A stretch of 64,000 nt of DNA from assembly GCF_030700285.1 (NCBI RefSeq), contig NZ_JAUYZJ010000023.1, forward strand, positions 29,512 through 93,511, written 5' to 3'. Positions 1-8,780 of the stretch are shown here, piece by piece; position 1 is the first letter of the stretch; the number at the start of each line of letters is the position of its first letter. Source of the DNA: Methylobacterium sp. NEAU K (GTDB taxonomy: Bacteria > Pseudomonadota > Alphaproteobacteria > Rhizobiales > Beijerinckiaceae). A program made the position numbers and the translations under genes. The notes beneath the pieces are model-generated. The model was not told the DNA's origin. It did not search any database and saw only the letters and a list, made by a program, of their open reading frames with translations.

Positions 1-317
1 TCGGGATATTTTTCGCGGATCTCGTCCGGCTGCGCGCCCATGCAGCCGGTGACGATCACCCGGCCGTTCTCCGCCATGGCCTCGCCGATCGCCGCGAGCG
101 ATTCCGCCTTGGCCGAATCCAGGAAGCCGCAGGTGTTGACGATCACCACGTCCGCCCCGTCGTGGCGGCGGGCCAGCTCGTAGCCCTCCGCGCGCAGATG
201 CGTGAGGATCCGCTCGGAATCGACCAGGGCCTTGGGGCAGCCCAGCGAGACAAACGAGATCTTCGGGGCGGCGCCGGGAGCGGGTCCGCGGGGGGTGGGC
301 GTGGCGGTTGCGGTCAT
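1..317 (-). CDS. rimO: RimO, ribosomal protein S12 methylthiotransferase (partial, N-terminal part)
   Basis: Only the first 105 residues are in the window; the gene continues past the left edge. RimO is a radical-SAM enzyme that methylthiolates a conserved aspartate of ribosomal protein S12. The visible part is the N-terminal UPF0004 domain: the signature SLGCPKALVDSE at residues 25-36, then NTCGF and TGCMG. Cys27, Cys63 and Cys92 match the three ligands of the auxiliary 4Fe-4S cluster. The first 18 residues are a proline/alanine-rich extension of no known role. LGCPKxxVDSE separates RimO from the tRNA enzymes MiaB and MtaB. The start is the ATG whose complement lies at 315-317. Confidence 0.9.
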   Translation of the reverse strand, partial: MTATATPTPRGPAPGAAPKISFVSLGCPKALVDSERILTHLRAEGYELARRHDGADVVIVNTCGFLDSAKAESLAAIGEAMAENGRVIVTGCMGAQPDEIREKYP

Positions 318-671
318 GGGCGCGTTCAGGACGGATCGGACGGCACCCTCGCGTGCGGCCGGTAGCTCAGTCGCAGGGGGCGCGAGGACGTGAGTTCGGG
401 ATCGCGCTTCCTATAGCGGCTCCGGCGCGCTGGCGCGAGGCCGACGGCCGCAGGGGTGCCCGGCCCCGCGTGGGAGGCTAGATCCCGATCTGAAACTTGG
501 CCGTTTGCCAGGGCTTTGCCGGGGGCTCCTGAGATCCCACATCAAGTCCTGCGGGATCAATCCCGGCTGTGAGGCCGGGCCTTGCGCGGAACTGCCGCTT
601 CCCCCGCGGCATCGCCTGTGCAACGGCAGCGTGCGGCGCGCGAGCCCAGGACATCAGCCCCGAACCCGGTC
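318..671. other. Gene-free stretch between divergent rimO and pabB
   Basis: This holds the promoters of two divergent genes. No frame here has a recognisable protein, and I see no convincing operator or terminator. A tRNA-like string around 360-380 does not fold as a tRNA. Confidence 0.5.
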
Positions 672-2045
672 ATGTGGACCCGAGAGATCCCCTTCATCGA
701 TCCCGTCGCGGCGGCCGCCCGGCTGCGGCGCCTGCCGGGACTCGCCTTCCTCGACAGCGCCATGCGGCACGATCCCCTGGGTCGCTACGCGATCGTGGCC
801 GCCGACCCGTTCGCGCGCTTCCGGTTCCGCGACGGGCGCGCGACCCTGGACGGGACTCCGGTGCCGGGGGACCCGTTCACGGCTTTGCGGGCGTGCCTCG
901 CCCCCTACCGGCTCGAACCCGGCTCCGAACCTTTTCCGGGCGGAGCGATCGGCTACCTCGCTTACGATCTCGGCGCGCAGCTGGAGCGGGTCGCGGCACC
1001 AGCCCGGCGGGCGGGGCTCACGGATGACATCGCCTTCAACCTCTACGACACGGCGCTGGTGATCGACCATGCCGATGGCGCCTGCCGCCTCGTCGCCACC
1101 GGCTTCCCCGAATCCGACCCGACCGCCCAGCAGGCCCGCGCGGAGGAACGACTCGCCTGCTTCGCCGACCTGCTCGGCACCGACGGCTCCCGGATCGAGC
1201 CCCCCTCCCAGCCGGCCGAGAAGCTCACGTGGCGATCGAACTTCGACCGGCAAACCTATGAGGCTGCTGTCGAAAAGGTCCGCGCCTATATTCGGGCCGG
1301 CGACATCTACCAGGCCAACATCGCTCAGCGCTTCACGGCGGACCTGCCGGCGGGCTTCGACCCGTTCGCGCTCTATCGGCGCCTGCGCGACACCAACCCG
1401 GCGACCTTCGGGGCCTATCTGGAACTCGAGGGGCTGACCATCGCGTCGTCTTCTCCGGAGCGCTTCATCCGGCTCGACGGCCGGCACGTCGAGACCCGGC
1501 CGATCAAGGGCACCGCCCGCCGGCTCGACGATCCGGCGGCCGACCGAGCGGCCGCCGAGGCGCTGCTGGCCTCCGTCAAGGAGCGGGCCGAGAACGTCAT
1601 GATCGTCGACCTGCTGCGCAACGACCTGTCCCGGGTCTGCGCGCCCGGCAGCGTCACCGTGCCCACCCTGTGCGGCCTGGAGACCTACGCCAACGTCCAC
1701 CACCTCGTTTCGGTGGTGACCGGGACGCTCCGCGACGGGCTCGACGCCCTCGACCTCCTGAAAGGGACATTCCCCGGGGGCTCGATCACCGGCGCCCCGA
1801 AGATCCGGGCCATGGACATCATCACGGAGATCGAGGGGGACGCCCGGGAACTCTATTGCGGCGCCATCGGGCGGATCGGCTTCGACGGGGCGCTCGACAC
1901 CTCGATCGCGATCCGCACCGTGTTCATGGACGAGACCCAGGCCGTCCTGCAGGCCGGCGGCGGGGTGACGCTGCTCTCGGAGCCCGGCCCGGAATACGAC
2001 GAGACCCTGGCCAAGGCCGCGCGCGTGTTCGAGGCCTTCGCATGA
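672..2045 (+). CDS. pabB: Aminodeoxychorismate synthase component I
   Basis: PabB converts chorismate plus ammonia to 4-amino-4-deoxychorismate, the first committed step to p-aminobenzoate and folate. The 457-residue protein has the full chorismate-binding domain: GDIYQAN, SSSPERF, RPIKGTARR, ENVMIVDLLRND, GSITGAPK and AGGGV. The lysine of PIKGT (Lys279) is diagnostic of PabB; anthranilate synthase TrpE has alanine there. The start chosen at 672 begins MWTREIPF; an upstream in-frame start at 582 would add 30 low-complexity residues. The stop overlaps the pabA start (ATGA), so the two subunits are probably translationally coupled. Confidence 0.93.
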   Translation: MWTREIPFIDPVAAAARLRRLPGLAFLDSAMRHDPLGRYAIVAADPFARFRFRDGRATLDGTPVPGDPFTALRACLAPYRLEPGSEPFPGGAIGYLAYDLGAQLERVAAPARRAGLTDDIAFNLYDTALVIDHADGACRLVATGFPESDPTAQQARAEERLACFADLLGTDGSRIEPPSQPAEKLTWRSNFDRQTYEAAVEKVRAYIRAGDIYQANIAQRFTADLPAGFDPFALYRRLRDTNPATFGAYLELEGLTIASSSPERFIRLDGRHVETRPIKGTARRLDDPAADRAAAEALLASVKERAENVMIVDLLRNDLSRVCAPGSVTVPTLCGLETYANVHHLVSVVTGTLRDGLDALDLLKGTFPGGSITGAPKIRAMDIITEIEGDARELYCGAIGRIGFDGALDTSIAIRTVFMDETQAVLQAGGGVTLLSEPGPEYDETLAKAARVFEAFA

Positions 2046-2665
2046 TCCTCGTCCTCGACAATTACGACTCCTTCGTCTTCAACATCGTCCGCTACCTGGA
2101 GGAGCTGGGCGAGGAGGTCCGGGTCGTGCGCAACGACGCCCTCGACGTCGCCGGCATCCGGGCGCTGGCCCCGGAGGCGTTGGTGGTGTCGCCGGGTCCC
2201 TGCACCCCCGCGGAAGCCGGCATCTCCCTGCCGGCGATCCGGGAGCTGTCCGGCGCGGTGCCGATCCTCGGGGTCTGCCTCGGTCATCAGGCGATCGGCG
2301 CGGCCTTCGGCGGCAAAGTCGAGCGGGCTCGGCGCCCCCTGCACGGGCAGGCGACGCCGATCGAGCACCGGGGCGAGCGGCTGTTCGCCGGCCTCCCGGC
2401 GCCGATGCCGGTGGGCCGCTACCACTCGCTGGTGGTGACGCCCGAGCCCGGCATGGAGAAGCACCTCACCGTCGACGCGGTCTCGCAGGAGGGCGAGGTG
2501 ATGGCGCTCTCGCACCGGACCCACCCGACCTACGGCATCCAGTTCCACCCGGAATCGGTGCTGACCGAGGGCGGCCACGCCCTGTTCGCCAATTTTCTGG
2601 GACTGGCCCGCGCCTGGCGGCAGCGGCGCGACCAACAGGCAGGGCGAACAGATGCTGTGGCGTGA
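2042..2665 (+). CDS. pabA: Aminodeoxychorismate synthase component II (glutamine amidotransferase)
   Basis: This 207-residue class I glutamine amidotransferase feeds ammonia to PabB. The nucleophile is Cys79 in GVCLGHQ, the oxyanion-loop motif VVSPGPCTP lies at 48-56, and the His-Glu pair is in QFHPES near the C-terminus. TrpG is the close paralogue, but the position directly after pabB and before an aminodeoxychorismate lyase-like gene argues for the folate role; a shared PabA/TrpG role cannot be excluded. The ATG overlaps the pabB stop, and the end overlaps the next gene by 14 bases. Confidence 0.9.
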   Translation: MILVLDNYDSFVFNIVRYLEELGEEVRVVRNDALDVAGIRALAPEALVVSPGPCTPAEAGISLPAIRELSGAVPILGVCLGHQAIGAAFGGKVERARRPLHGQATPIEHRGERLFAGLPAPMPVGRYHSLVVTPEPGMEKHLTVDAVSQEGEVMALSHRTHPTYGIQFHPESVLTEGGHALFANFLGLARAWRQRRDQQAGRTDAVA

Positions 2666-3515
2666 CGGGACGATCGTCCCGGGGACGCACGCGCCCCTCG
2701 ACCACACCGACCGCGGCCTGACTCTGGGCGACGGCCTGTTCGACACCGCGCTGGCCATCGGCGGCCGCGTGGCCTTCGAGCAGGCTCATATCGACCGGCT
2801 CGTCGCCTCCGCGGCGGCGCTCGGGATCCCCGCCGAGGCGGAGCGGATCCGCGCCGCCATACGGGGGCTGGCCGGCGAGGGGGCCAGGACGGGCGACCGG
2901 CTGGCGATCCGCACCACCCTCACCCGCGGCTCCGGCCCGCGCGGGCTGAAGCCCCCGGAGGATCCGAGCCCCACCCTGTTCGCCATCGCGGCGCCGAGCG
3001 CCCGGAGCATCGCCTTCGCGCCCCTGCGCCTGCGGCCGACGGCCATCGCCCGCAACGACACGTCGCCGGCCGCCCGGCTGAAGACGCTCGGCTATCTCGA
3101 CGCGGTGCTCGCCGCCCGCGAGGCCGCCGCTTCGGGGTTCGACGAGGCCTTGTTCCGCAACACGCGGGGGCATGTCGCCTGCGCGGGCACCGGCAACCTG
3201 TTCGCGCTGTTCGGGGAGAGCGTGGTCACGCCGCCGCTCGACGACGGAGTCCTTGCCGGGATCGTGCGCGGGGCGGTGCTGGAACTCGCCGGCGGCTGCG
3301 GCTTGCGCGCGGAGGAGCGGTCCCTGACACTGCCCGATCTGCTGGGCGCCGAGGCCGTGTTCCTGACCAACTCCCTGCGGCTCATAGCCCCCGTGACGGC
3401 GATCGGCGACACTGCCTTCGCGAGCGCCGGACACCCTGCCCTGGCCCGACTCATGGCAGCGCTCAAGGCCTCGGTGGCCCGCGCCTGCGGGGTGGCGGAG
3501 GACCGCGTGGCGTGA
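2652..3515 (+). CDS. pabC: Class IV PLP aminotransferase family, probable aminodeoxychorismate lyase
   Basis: The 287-residue fold-type IV PLP protein (branched-chain aminotransferase/D-amino acid transaminase/PabC superfamily) probably removes pyruvate from aminodeoxychorismate to give p-aminobenzoate. RGLTLGDGLFDT at 21-32 and RLKTLGYL at 142-149 are typical; Lys144 should carry PLP. The later ACAGTGNLF and FLTNSLR segments fit the family. Family membership alone does not separate lyase from aminotransferase, but the gene completes a contiguous pabB-pabA-pabC set with overlapping ends. The next gene begins on the last bases of this one (GTGA). Confidence 0.82.
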   Translation: MLWRDGTIVPGTHAPLDHTDRGLTLGDGLFDTALAIGGRVAFEQAHIDRLVASAAALGIPAEAERIRAAIRGLAGEGARTGDRLAIRTTLTRGSGPRGLKPPEDPSPTLFAIAAPSARSIAFAPLRLRPTAIARNDTSPAARLKTLGYLDAVLAAREAAASGFDEALFRNTRGHVACAGTGNLFALFGESVVTPPLDDGVLAGIVRGAVLELAGGCGLRAEERSLTLPDLLGAEAVFLTNSLRLIAPVTAIGDTAFASAGHPALARLMAALKASVARACGVAEDRVA

Positions 3516-3928
3516 CCGACCGGGCAGAGGCGGCAGGCCGCCGGTGGCTGCGCTACGGGCTCTCGGCCCTCTACGTCTTCATCGGGATCGTCCACCTCGT
3601 GGCGGCCGACGCGATGCTGCCGCTGATGCCCGACTGGGTGCCGGCGCCGCGCCTCGTGATCCTGGCCACCGGCCTGTGCGAGATCGCCGGCGCCGTCGGC
3701 CTCCTGACCCGCTCGTTCCGCCGGGCGGCGGCGATCGGCCTCGCCCTCTACGCGGTCTGCGTCTACCCGGCCAACCTCAAGCACGCCTTCGATCGCATCC
3801 ACATCGACGGCATCCCGGATTCCTGGTGGTACCACGGCCCGCGGCTCGCCTTTCAGCCGGTCTTCGTCTGGGCCGCCCTCTGGGCCGGCGGCCTGATCGA
3901 CTGGCCGCTGCGCGATCGCAGGCGCTGA
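3512..3928 (+). CDS. DoxX-like small integral membrane protein
   Basis: The 138-residue protein has about four hydrophobic spans: YGLSALYVFIGIVHLVA, LVILATGLCEIAGAVGLL, AAAIGLALYAVCVYPANL and FQPVFVWAALWAGGL. The order, length and the helix-2 pattern GLCEIAGAVGLL fit the DoxX/DUF4267-like membrane group. GTG overlaps the pabC stop, so it is probably co-transcribed with the pab genes, although no folate link is known for this family. Its function is unknown. Confidence 0.75.
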   Translation: MTDRAEAAGRRWLRYGLSALYVFIGIVHLVAADAMLPLMPDWVPAPRLVILATGLCEIAGAVGLLTRSFRRAAAIGLALYAVCVYPANLKHAFDRIHIDGIPDSWWYHGPRLAFQPVFVWAALWAGGLIDWPLRDRRR

Positions 3929-4217
3929 GGCCCCGGCCCGCTCAGCGCCGCTTACTCCGGCCACCGGAAGGTCCGCCCGGGGATTTCGCCGAGAGACCAG
4001 CCGCCGACCGACGCGGACACCCGGGATTTGCCGTACCCGAGGAGCGTCCGGCTGCCGCGTGCTGCCAGCAACCGCCCAGAAACCGTGATCACAGGATCCC
4101 GGCATCGCAGGCTCACGGCAGACTTTGATCCGGAGATCACGGCAGATACACTCTGGTTCGACCGCCGCGCGCGCTGGAACATCGCGCAGCCCGGCCCCGA
4201 TACGGGCGGAGTGCAGG

Positions 4218-4394
4218 ATGAAGCGCGGCAATGCCGGCCGGTCGAGGCCGCCGCCACTCCCGGACACCCTGCCGGACCGTGCCGCGGTCGAAAGCGCCAT
4301 CGAGACCATCTTGGACCGCCTGCGCCCCAAGCCGGTCCGCGTGCCGCGGGCCGATGCCGCCCGGAAGACCGGCCCGGTCCGGAAGGACGGCTGA
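4218..4394 (+). CDS. Possible small hypothetical protein
   Basis: A 58-codon frame starting MKRGNAGRSRPPPLPD, with a plausible amphipathic segment (AAVESAIETILDRL) and a basic C-terminus. A purine-rich GTGCAGG precedes the ATG. No family is recognised. Codon use resembles real genes, but a chance frame is possible at this GC. The flanks 3929-4217 and 4395-4523 hold no gene I can support. Confidence 0.35.
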   Translation: MKRGNAGRSRPPPLPDTLPDRAAVESAIETILDRLRPKPVRVPRADAARKTGPVRKDG

Positions 4395-4523
4395 GCGGCC
4401 GCCGGCCTCGGAAAAAGGTTCCTCCCCAGGGCGAAGATATCGCCCGGACCCGTCGGGCCGGACCGGAGTTGCCCGTCCGGAAGCCGCGTTCCCGACAGCG
4501 GCCCGCATTGGAGACAGACCGCC

Positions 4524-5060
4524 ATGGCCAAGCAGAAGACGCTGCACGACGCCTTCTACGAGACCCTGAAGGACGTCTACTACGCCGAGAAGCAATCCGT
4601 GAAAGCCCTCAAGAAATCAGCCAAGGCGGCGGAGCACGAGGCGTTGCGACAGGCCTTCGAGACCCATGCCGAGGAGAGCGCCCAGCAGGTCGAGCGCCTG
4701 ACCCAGGTGTTCGAGATCATCGGCAAGCCGGCCCGGGCCAAGACCTGCGAGGCGATGCAGGGGATCGTCTCCGAGATGGAGGAGGATCTCGACGATTTCG
4801 AGGGCAGCCCGGCCGCCGACGCGGTGCTGGCCGCCTGCGCCCAGGCGGTGGAGCACTACGAGATCGCCCGCTACGGCACCCTGAAGGCCTGGGCCAACCA
4901 GCTCGGCTACGGCGAGGCGGCCAAACTCCTGGACGAGACCCTGCAGGAGGAGAAGAGGACCGACGCGCTGCTCTCGAAGATCGCCGAGACGATCAACGCC
5001 GACGGCACGCCCGACGAGGGGAATGCCGCGAAGGGCAAAGGTTCGAAGAAGGCCGCCTGA
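4524..5060 (+). CDS. YciE/YciF-family ferritin-like protein (DUF892)
   Basis: The 178-residue protein is a helical ferritin-like DUF892 member: KTLHDAFYETLKDVYYAEKQ at the start, EHEALRQAFETHAEESAQQVERL in the second helix, AVEHYEIARYGTL in the third and LLDETLQEEKRTDALL in the fourth. The Glu/His spacing across the helices fits the di-iron-like site of the family. A lysine-rich tail (KGKGSKKAA) follows. E. coli relatives are stress-induced; the exact role is not established. GGAGACAG lies upstream of the ATG. Confidence 0.88.
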   Translation: MAKQKTLHDAFYETLKDVYYAEKQSVKALKKSAKAAEHEALRQAFETHAEESAQQVERLTQVFEIIGKPARAKTCEAMQGIVSEMEEDLDDFEGSPAADAVLAACAQAVEHYEIARYGTLKAWANQLGYGEAAKLLDETLQEEKRTDALLSKIAETINADGTPDEGNAAKGKGSKKAA

Positions 5061-5168
5061 GCGCGGTTGCGTCCGGCGCCGCCGCCTCGGCGGTGCCGGG
5101 TACGATTCCACGTCGTGGTTCGACGCGATCCTGCGCGCCGACCCGGCATTGCCTGCGCGGGAAGCGCT

Positions 5169-5498
5169 TCAGTTCGCCTTCTCGATCGCGCTCAGCGGCG
5201 TCCAGTAGCAGCGATCCTGGCTGTCCGTCAGGGCGAGGCAACCGTAGCTCATGGTCCGGGTCTCCAGCCGGACCTCCTCGCCGGTCTTCCAGGACCGGCA
5301 CTCACCGCTGGCGAGGCTGCCCCGCAGGAGTTGCCCGAACCCTTCCTCGTCGCCGGCCATGACCAGCTTGAACAGGCGGTCCGTGACCTCCTGGGAGTGG
5401 CAGCCGAACCGTTCCTGGACGATCGTCTCGGCCCCGGCGGGCCGGGACAGGGAGGCCGTGATGGCGAGGGCGGCGAGGGCAGGCAGGGCGAAGCGCAT
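5169..5498 (-). CDS. Small secreted protein of unknown function
   Basis: A 109-residue protein with a clear Sec signal peptide (MRFALPALAALAITASLSRPAGA, probable cleavage after residue 23). The mature part is about 86 residues and contains four cysteines (in FGCHSQ, GECRSW, YGCLAL and DRCYW), which could form disulfides in the periplasm. No family is recognised. It lies 77 bases downstream of mazG on the same strand. Confidence 0.7.
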   Translation of the reverse strand: MRFALPALAALAITASLSRPAGAETIVQERFGCHSQEVTDRLFKLVMAGDEEGFGQLLRGSLASGECRSWKTGEEVRLETRTMSYGCLALTDSQDRCYWTPLSAIEKAN

Positions 5499-5575
5499 GC
5501 GCGGAACATATCCGCCGCCCATCGCCTGTCGAGCCCTCGGACGCGGGGCGCCGCGCGGACGATCGCCGCGCCCGC

Positions 5576-6445
5576 TCACGCCTTCTCCCCCTCGTCGCGC
5601 TTCGCCGCCTGCCAGGCGGCCTCCATGGCGGGCAGGTCCGAGCAGCCGAGCGCACCGCCTGCCGCCCGCAGGTGCTCCGCCATCGCGGCGAAGCGACGCT
5701 CGAACTTGGCGGTCCCGTCGCGCAGGGCGGTTTCCGGGTCGATCCCGGCATGCCGGGCGAGGTTGGCCACTGAGAACAGGAGGTCGCCGATCTCCTCCGA
5801 CACGGCCCGTGCGTCGCCCGCCTCCAGGGCCTGCGCGACCTCGTCGGTTTCCTCGCGAACCTTGTCGATGACCTGTGCGGCGTTCCCCCAGTCGAAGCCG
5901 TAGGCGGCCGCCCGCCGCGAGATCTTCTCCGCCCGGGCGAGGGCCGGAAGAGCCTTGGCGACGCCGCCGAGCGGATCCGGCGCGGGCTCCTGGGCACCCC
6001 GTTCCGAACGTTCCCGCGCCTTGATCGCCGCCCACTGCGCCTCGACCTGGGCGGGATCGCGCAGCGGCGAGCCCTCGGGCAGGGGGATCCCCTGCGGGTC
6101 GAACACGTGCGGGTGGCGGCGGACCAGCTTGTCGCCGATGGCGCGCGCCACGTCGTCGAAGGCGAAGGCGCCTTCCTCCTCGGCCATGCGGGCGTGGAAC
6201 ACCACCTGGAGCAGGAGGTCGCCGAGTTCGTCGCGCAGGTCGTCGCGGTCGCCCCGCGCCACCGCGTCTGCGACCTCGTAGGCCTCCTCGATCGTGTAGG
6301 GCACGATCGACGCGGAGGTCTGCGCCACGTCCCAGGGACAGCCGCGGACGGGGTCGCGCAGAGACGCCATCAGGCGCAGCAGCCGGCGCAAGGACCTTTC
6401 CTCAGGCGCCTGCTCTGCTGTCTGTCGGGTGGATGCCTCGGCCAT
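5576..6445 (-). CDS. mazG: Nucleoside triphosphate pyrophosphohydrolase MazG
   Basis: MazG hydrolyses (d)NTPs to NMPs plus pyrophosphate and is a house-cleaning enzyme. The 289-residue protein has the two-repeat form seen in E. coli: the first repeat has GCPWDVAQT, EEAYE and RDELGDLLLQVVFHARMAEE, the second EETDEVAQAL and EEIGDLLFSVANLARH. The paired EExxE and ExxD residues are the Mg2+ ligands. The start is the ATG at 6445 (MAEASTRQ); longer in-frame starts add only low-complexity sequence. Confidence 0.93.
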   Translation of the reverse strand: MAEASTRQTAEQAPEERSLRRLLRLMASLRDPVRGCPWDVAQTSASIVPYTIEEAYEVADAVARGDRDDLRDELGDLLLQVVFHARMAEEEGAFAFDDVARAIGDKLVRRHPHVFDPQGIPLPEGSPLRDPAQVEAQWAAIKARERSERGAQEPAPDPLGGVAKALPALARAEKISRRAAAYGFDWGNAAQVIDKVREETDEVAQALEAGDARAVSEEIGDLLFSVANLARHAGIDPETALRDGTAKFERRFAAMAEHLRAAGGALGCSDLPAMEAAWQAAKRDEGEKA

Positions 6446-6555
6446 GCCGGATCGATCCCCGTCGCGTGCCACGCTCACGCCCGCGGCGTTAGAGCATGCG
6501 GCGGCAAAGGGGAATTCAGCCCGGCCCCCGCGAGCGGACGGCGCCGCGGCCCCGG

Positions 6556-6789
6556 TCAGACCCGGGCGTCGCGCTCGCGCACCTGCTCGGCCTGCAGTTC
6601 GCTGAGATAGCCGGTCAGGCGCCCGCTGACCTCCGGGTCGGCGCACTGGACCCAGAGCGGGGCCGGCAGCGCGCGGGCGGGCAGGCGCAGCAGGAAGGCC
6701 TCGGCCGACAGGGCCGCCTCGCGCTCGGAGGCGGCAGCCAGCAGCCGGGCCCCCGCTTGCGTGCCGATCAGAATCGCGACTGTGGCCAT
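6556..6789 (-). CDS. Conserved-looking hypothetical protein, 77 aa
   Basis: A 77-residue protein beginning MATVAILIGTQAGARLLAAA, with a GGTGAGG Shine-Dalgarno six bases before the ATG. Another in-frame ATG seven codons upstream lacks that spacing. Small, soluble, arginine- and glutamate-rich at its end (LQAEQVRERDARV). No family recognised. It lies between the glycosyltransferase and mazG on the same strand. Confidence 0.55.
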   Translation of the reverse strand: MATVAILIGTQAGARLLAAASEREAALSAEAFLLRLPARALPAPLWVQCADPEVSGRLTGYLSELQAEQVRERDARV

Positions 6790-6866
6790 GGGCCCCTCAC
6801 CATGGGACATCAACGACGCGAGCGGTCTTCGCGTTGCATCCGCCCCGGCTCGGCGGCCCGGCGCGG

Positions 6867-8735
6867 CTATCCGGCCGCCGGCCGCCGGCTGCGGCGACGC
6901 AGTCGCAAACGGCCGCTGCGCGTCGTGCGCGCCAAGCCATGCTGGGTCTTGTTCCAGCGGCCCGGGGCACGAACCAGCTCGATCAGGGCCAGCCAGGCCG
7001 CCAGGCTGATGAGCAGGAAGTAGAGCGGCATCCACGGAACCGCCTGGGCGAGGTCGCCCCAGCCGCGCCGGGCGCAGCCGACCAGGGGCGGCAGGATCAT
7101 GGCCGCGAGCCCCACGGCGAACAGGGTGATGGCGAGCCCCGGCACGAGGTTGGCCAGGAAGGACGGGGCGGCCGGGATCTCCAGGACCAGGAAGGCCCAG
7201 AGCGCGCAGGCGAGGCAGACCGGGTAGGCCAGCGCCGAAGCCACCGTGCCCGGCACCAGCGCCGCCGCGCACAACGCCTCCAGGCCACCGAGGCGTCGGG
7301 CGTTGGCGACGGGACGGCGCCCGTGGGCGAGGCTCGTCTGCATCAGGCCCTTCAGCCAGCGGGTGCGCTGGGCGAGCCAGGGCCCGAGCCGCGCCGGCGC
7401 CTCCTCGATCGTGGCGCTCGGCAGGTCGCCCACCGCGTAGCCGGCCAGGGCCAGCCGCATCCCGAGGTCGGCATCCTCGGTGACGTTCCAGGCGTCCCAG
7501 CCGTGCAGGTCCCGCAGCACCCGGGTGCGCAGGTGCATCGAGGTGCCGCCGAGCGGGACCGGCAGGTCCAGGCGCGCGAGCGCCGGGTTCAGCACGTCGA
7601 ACAGGCCCGCATATTCGAGCGCGAAGGCGCGCGCGAGCCGGGAATCGCCGGCGTTGTCGATCACGAGCCGCCCCTGGAGGCAGGCGGTGCTCTCGGGCAG
7701 GCGCGCGAAGAGCGAGGCGGAAAGCCGCAATTGCCCGGGGTCGGGCACGTCCTCGGCGTCGAAGACCGTGAGCAGGGAGCCGCGGGCCAGCGGCAGGGCG
7801 GCGTTGAGCGCCCGGGGCTTGGTGCGCGGTGCGCCCGGCGGCACCGTGATCACCTCGAACCGGGCGGGCAGGGGGATCGGGGCCAGGGCCGCCGCGGTCT
7901 CCGGGTCGTCCGCCTCGATCAGGAGCTTCAGGTCGAGCTTGGCCGGCGGGTAATCGAGGGCGGCCAGCCCCCGAATCAGGTCGGGCACCACCGCCGCCTC
8001 GCGGTGGAGGGGAACCAGCACCGTGTAGACCGGCAGCTCGGCGTCCGTGAGCATCTCCACCGCCCCGGCCGCCACCGGGGCCGCGATGACCAGCGCGGTC
8101 AGCCGGAACGTCGCCATGGCCAGGAACAGGCATTGCCCCGCCAGCGTCACCGCGAGGGCGAGGGGCGCCGGAAGCGCCGCGAACAGGCAGAGCGCCGCGG
8201 TGAGCGCGAGGGCGAGGACCAGCAGCCACCGGCTCGCGGGCTCGCGCGAGGCGGCCCGCTCGGGCGCACGCCGCCGCAACTCCTGGGCGGCGTAATCCGC
8301 CACCGCCTCCGGGATCGCGGCGAACAAGGCCTCGCGCAGGTGCGTCGGGCTGGTGATCGCCGGCATCGCGGCGCGGCGCGGCCCGTCGAGGAGCTCCGCG
8401 ATCAACCGGCCGCGCGGCGCCAGCACGCAGGGGGCGACCGACCCGAGCGCCAGGGGCGCGAGGCCGGCGACCAGACTGTCGGGGAAGCGCAGGCCCAGGC
8501 CGAACGGGATCGGCCCGTCGAGGTAGGGGGCGCCGAGATGCCGGGCCAGGGCCCGGTAATACGCCGTCTCGGCCATCAGCCCGGCATTCAGCAGCGCGGT
8601 CGCGGCGTCGGTCCCGGCGGCGGCGGCGGCACCGGCCACCCGGGCCAGCAGGCGACCGTCGATCCCCTCGGCGAGCAGGAACGCGATCTCCGGCGGCAGG
8701 GCAACCTCAGCCGTGGGCAGGCGCTGGAACGACAT
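6867..8735 (-). CDS. Membrane glycosyltransferase, family 2, with N-terminal MshEN-like region
   Basis: A 622-residue inner-membrane processive-type GT2. Residues 1-165 resemble the type II secretion ATPase N-terminal (MshEN) fold: ALLNAGLMAETAYYRALARH, then PDSLVAGLAPLALGSVAP. Two transmembrane helices follow (about 168-215), then the GT-A domain with DAED (from Asp326), TEDADLG, and QRTRW (Gln456-Trp460), the catalytic set of cellulose-synthase-like enzymes. Several C-terminal helices and a very basic tail (RSGRLRLRRRSRR) end it. The product is unknown; it is presumably an exported polysaccharide. MshEN domains of some relatives bind c-di-GMP, but the canonical binding residues are not clear here. 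Confidence 0.82.
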   Translation of the reverse strand: MSFQRLPTAEVALPPEIAFLLAEGIDGRLLARVAGAAAAAGTDAATALLNAGLMAETAYYRALARHLGAPYLDGPIPFGLGLRFPDSLVAGLAPLALGSVAPCVLAPRGRLIAELLDGPRRAAMPAITSPTHLREALFAAIPEAVADYAAQELRRRAPERAASREPASRWLLVLALALTAALCLFAALPAPLALAVTLAGQCLFLAMATFRLTALVIAAPVAAGAVEMLTDAELPVYTVLVPLHREAAVVPDLIRGLAALDYPPAKLDLKLLIEADDPETAAALAPIPLPARFEVITVPPGAPRTKPRALNAALPLARGSLLTVFDAEDVPDPGQLRLSASLFARLPESTACLQGRLVIDNAGDSRLARAFALEYAGLFDVLNPALARLDLPVPLGGTSMHLRTRVLRDLHGWDAWNVTEDADLGMRLALAGYAVGDLPSATIEEAPARLGPWLAQRTRWLKGLMQTSLAHGRRPVANARRLGGLEALCAAALVPGTVASALAYPVCLACALWAFLVLEIPAAPSFLANLVPGLAITLFAVGLAAMILPPLVGCARRGWGDLAQAVPWMPLYFLLISLAAWLALIELVRAPGRWNKTQHGLARTTRSGRLRLRRRSRRPAAG

Positions 8736-8780
8736 GCCGCGCGCTCCCCTGGCGGCCCCCGGACGTGATAGAGCAGGGGC

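Noticed and set aside
359..435. tRNA-like GGTAGCTCAG string upstream of pabB
   Set aside because: The D-arm-like start is not matched by a closing D-stem, anticodon arm or T-arm at proper spacing.
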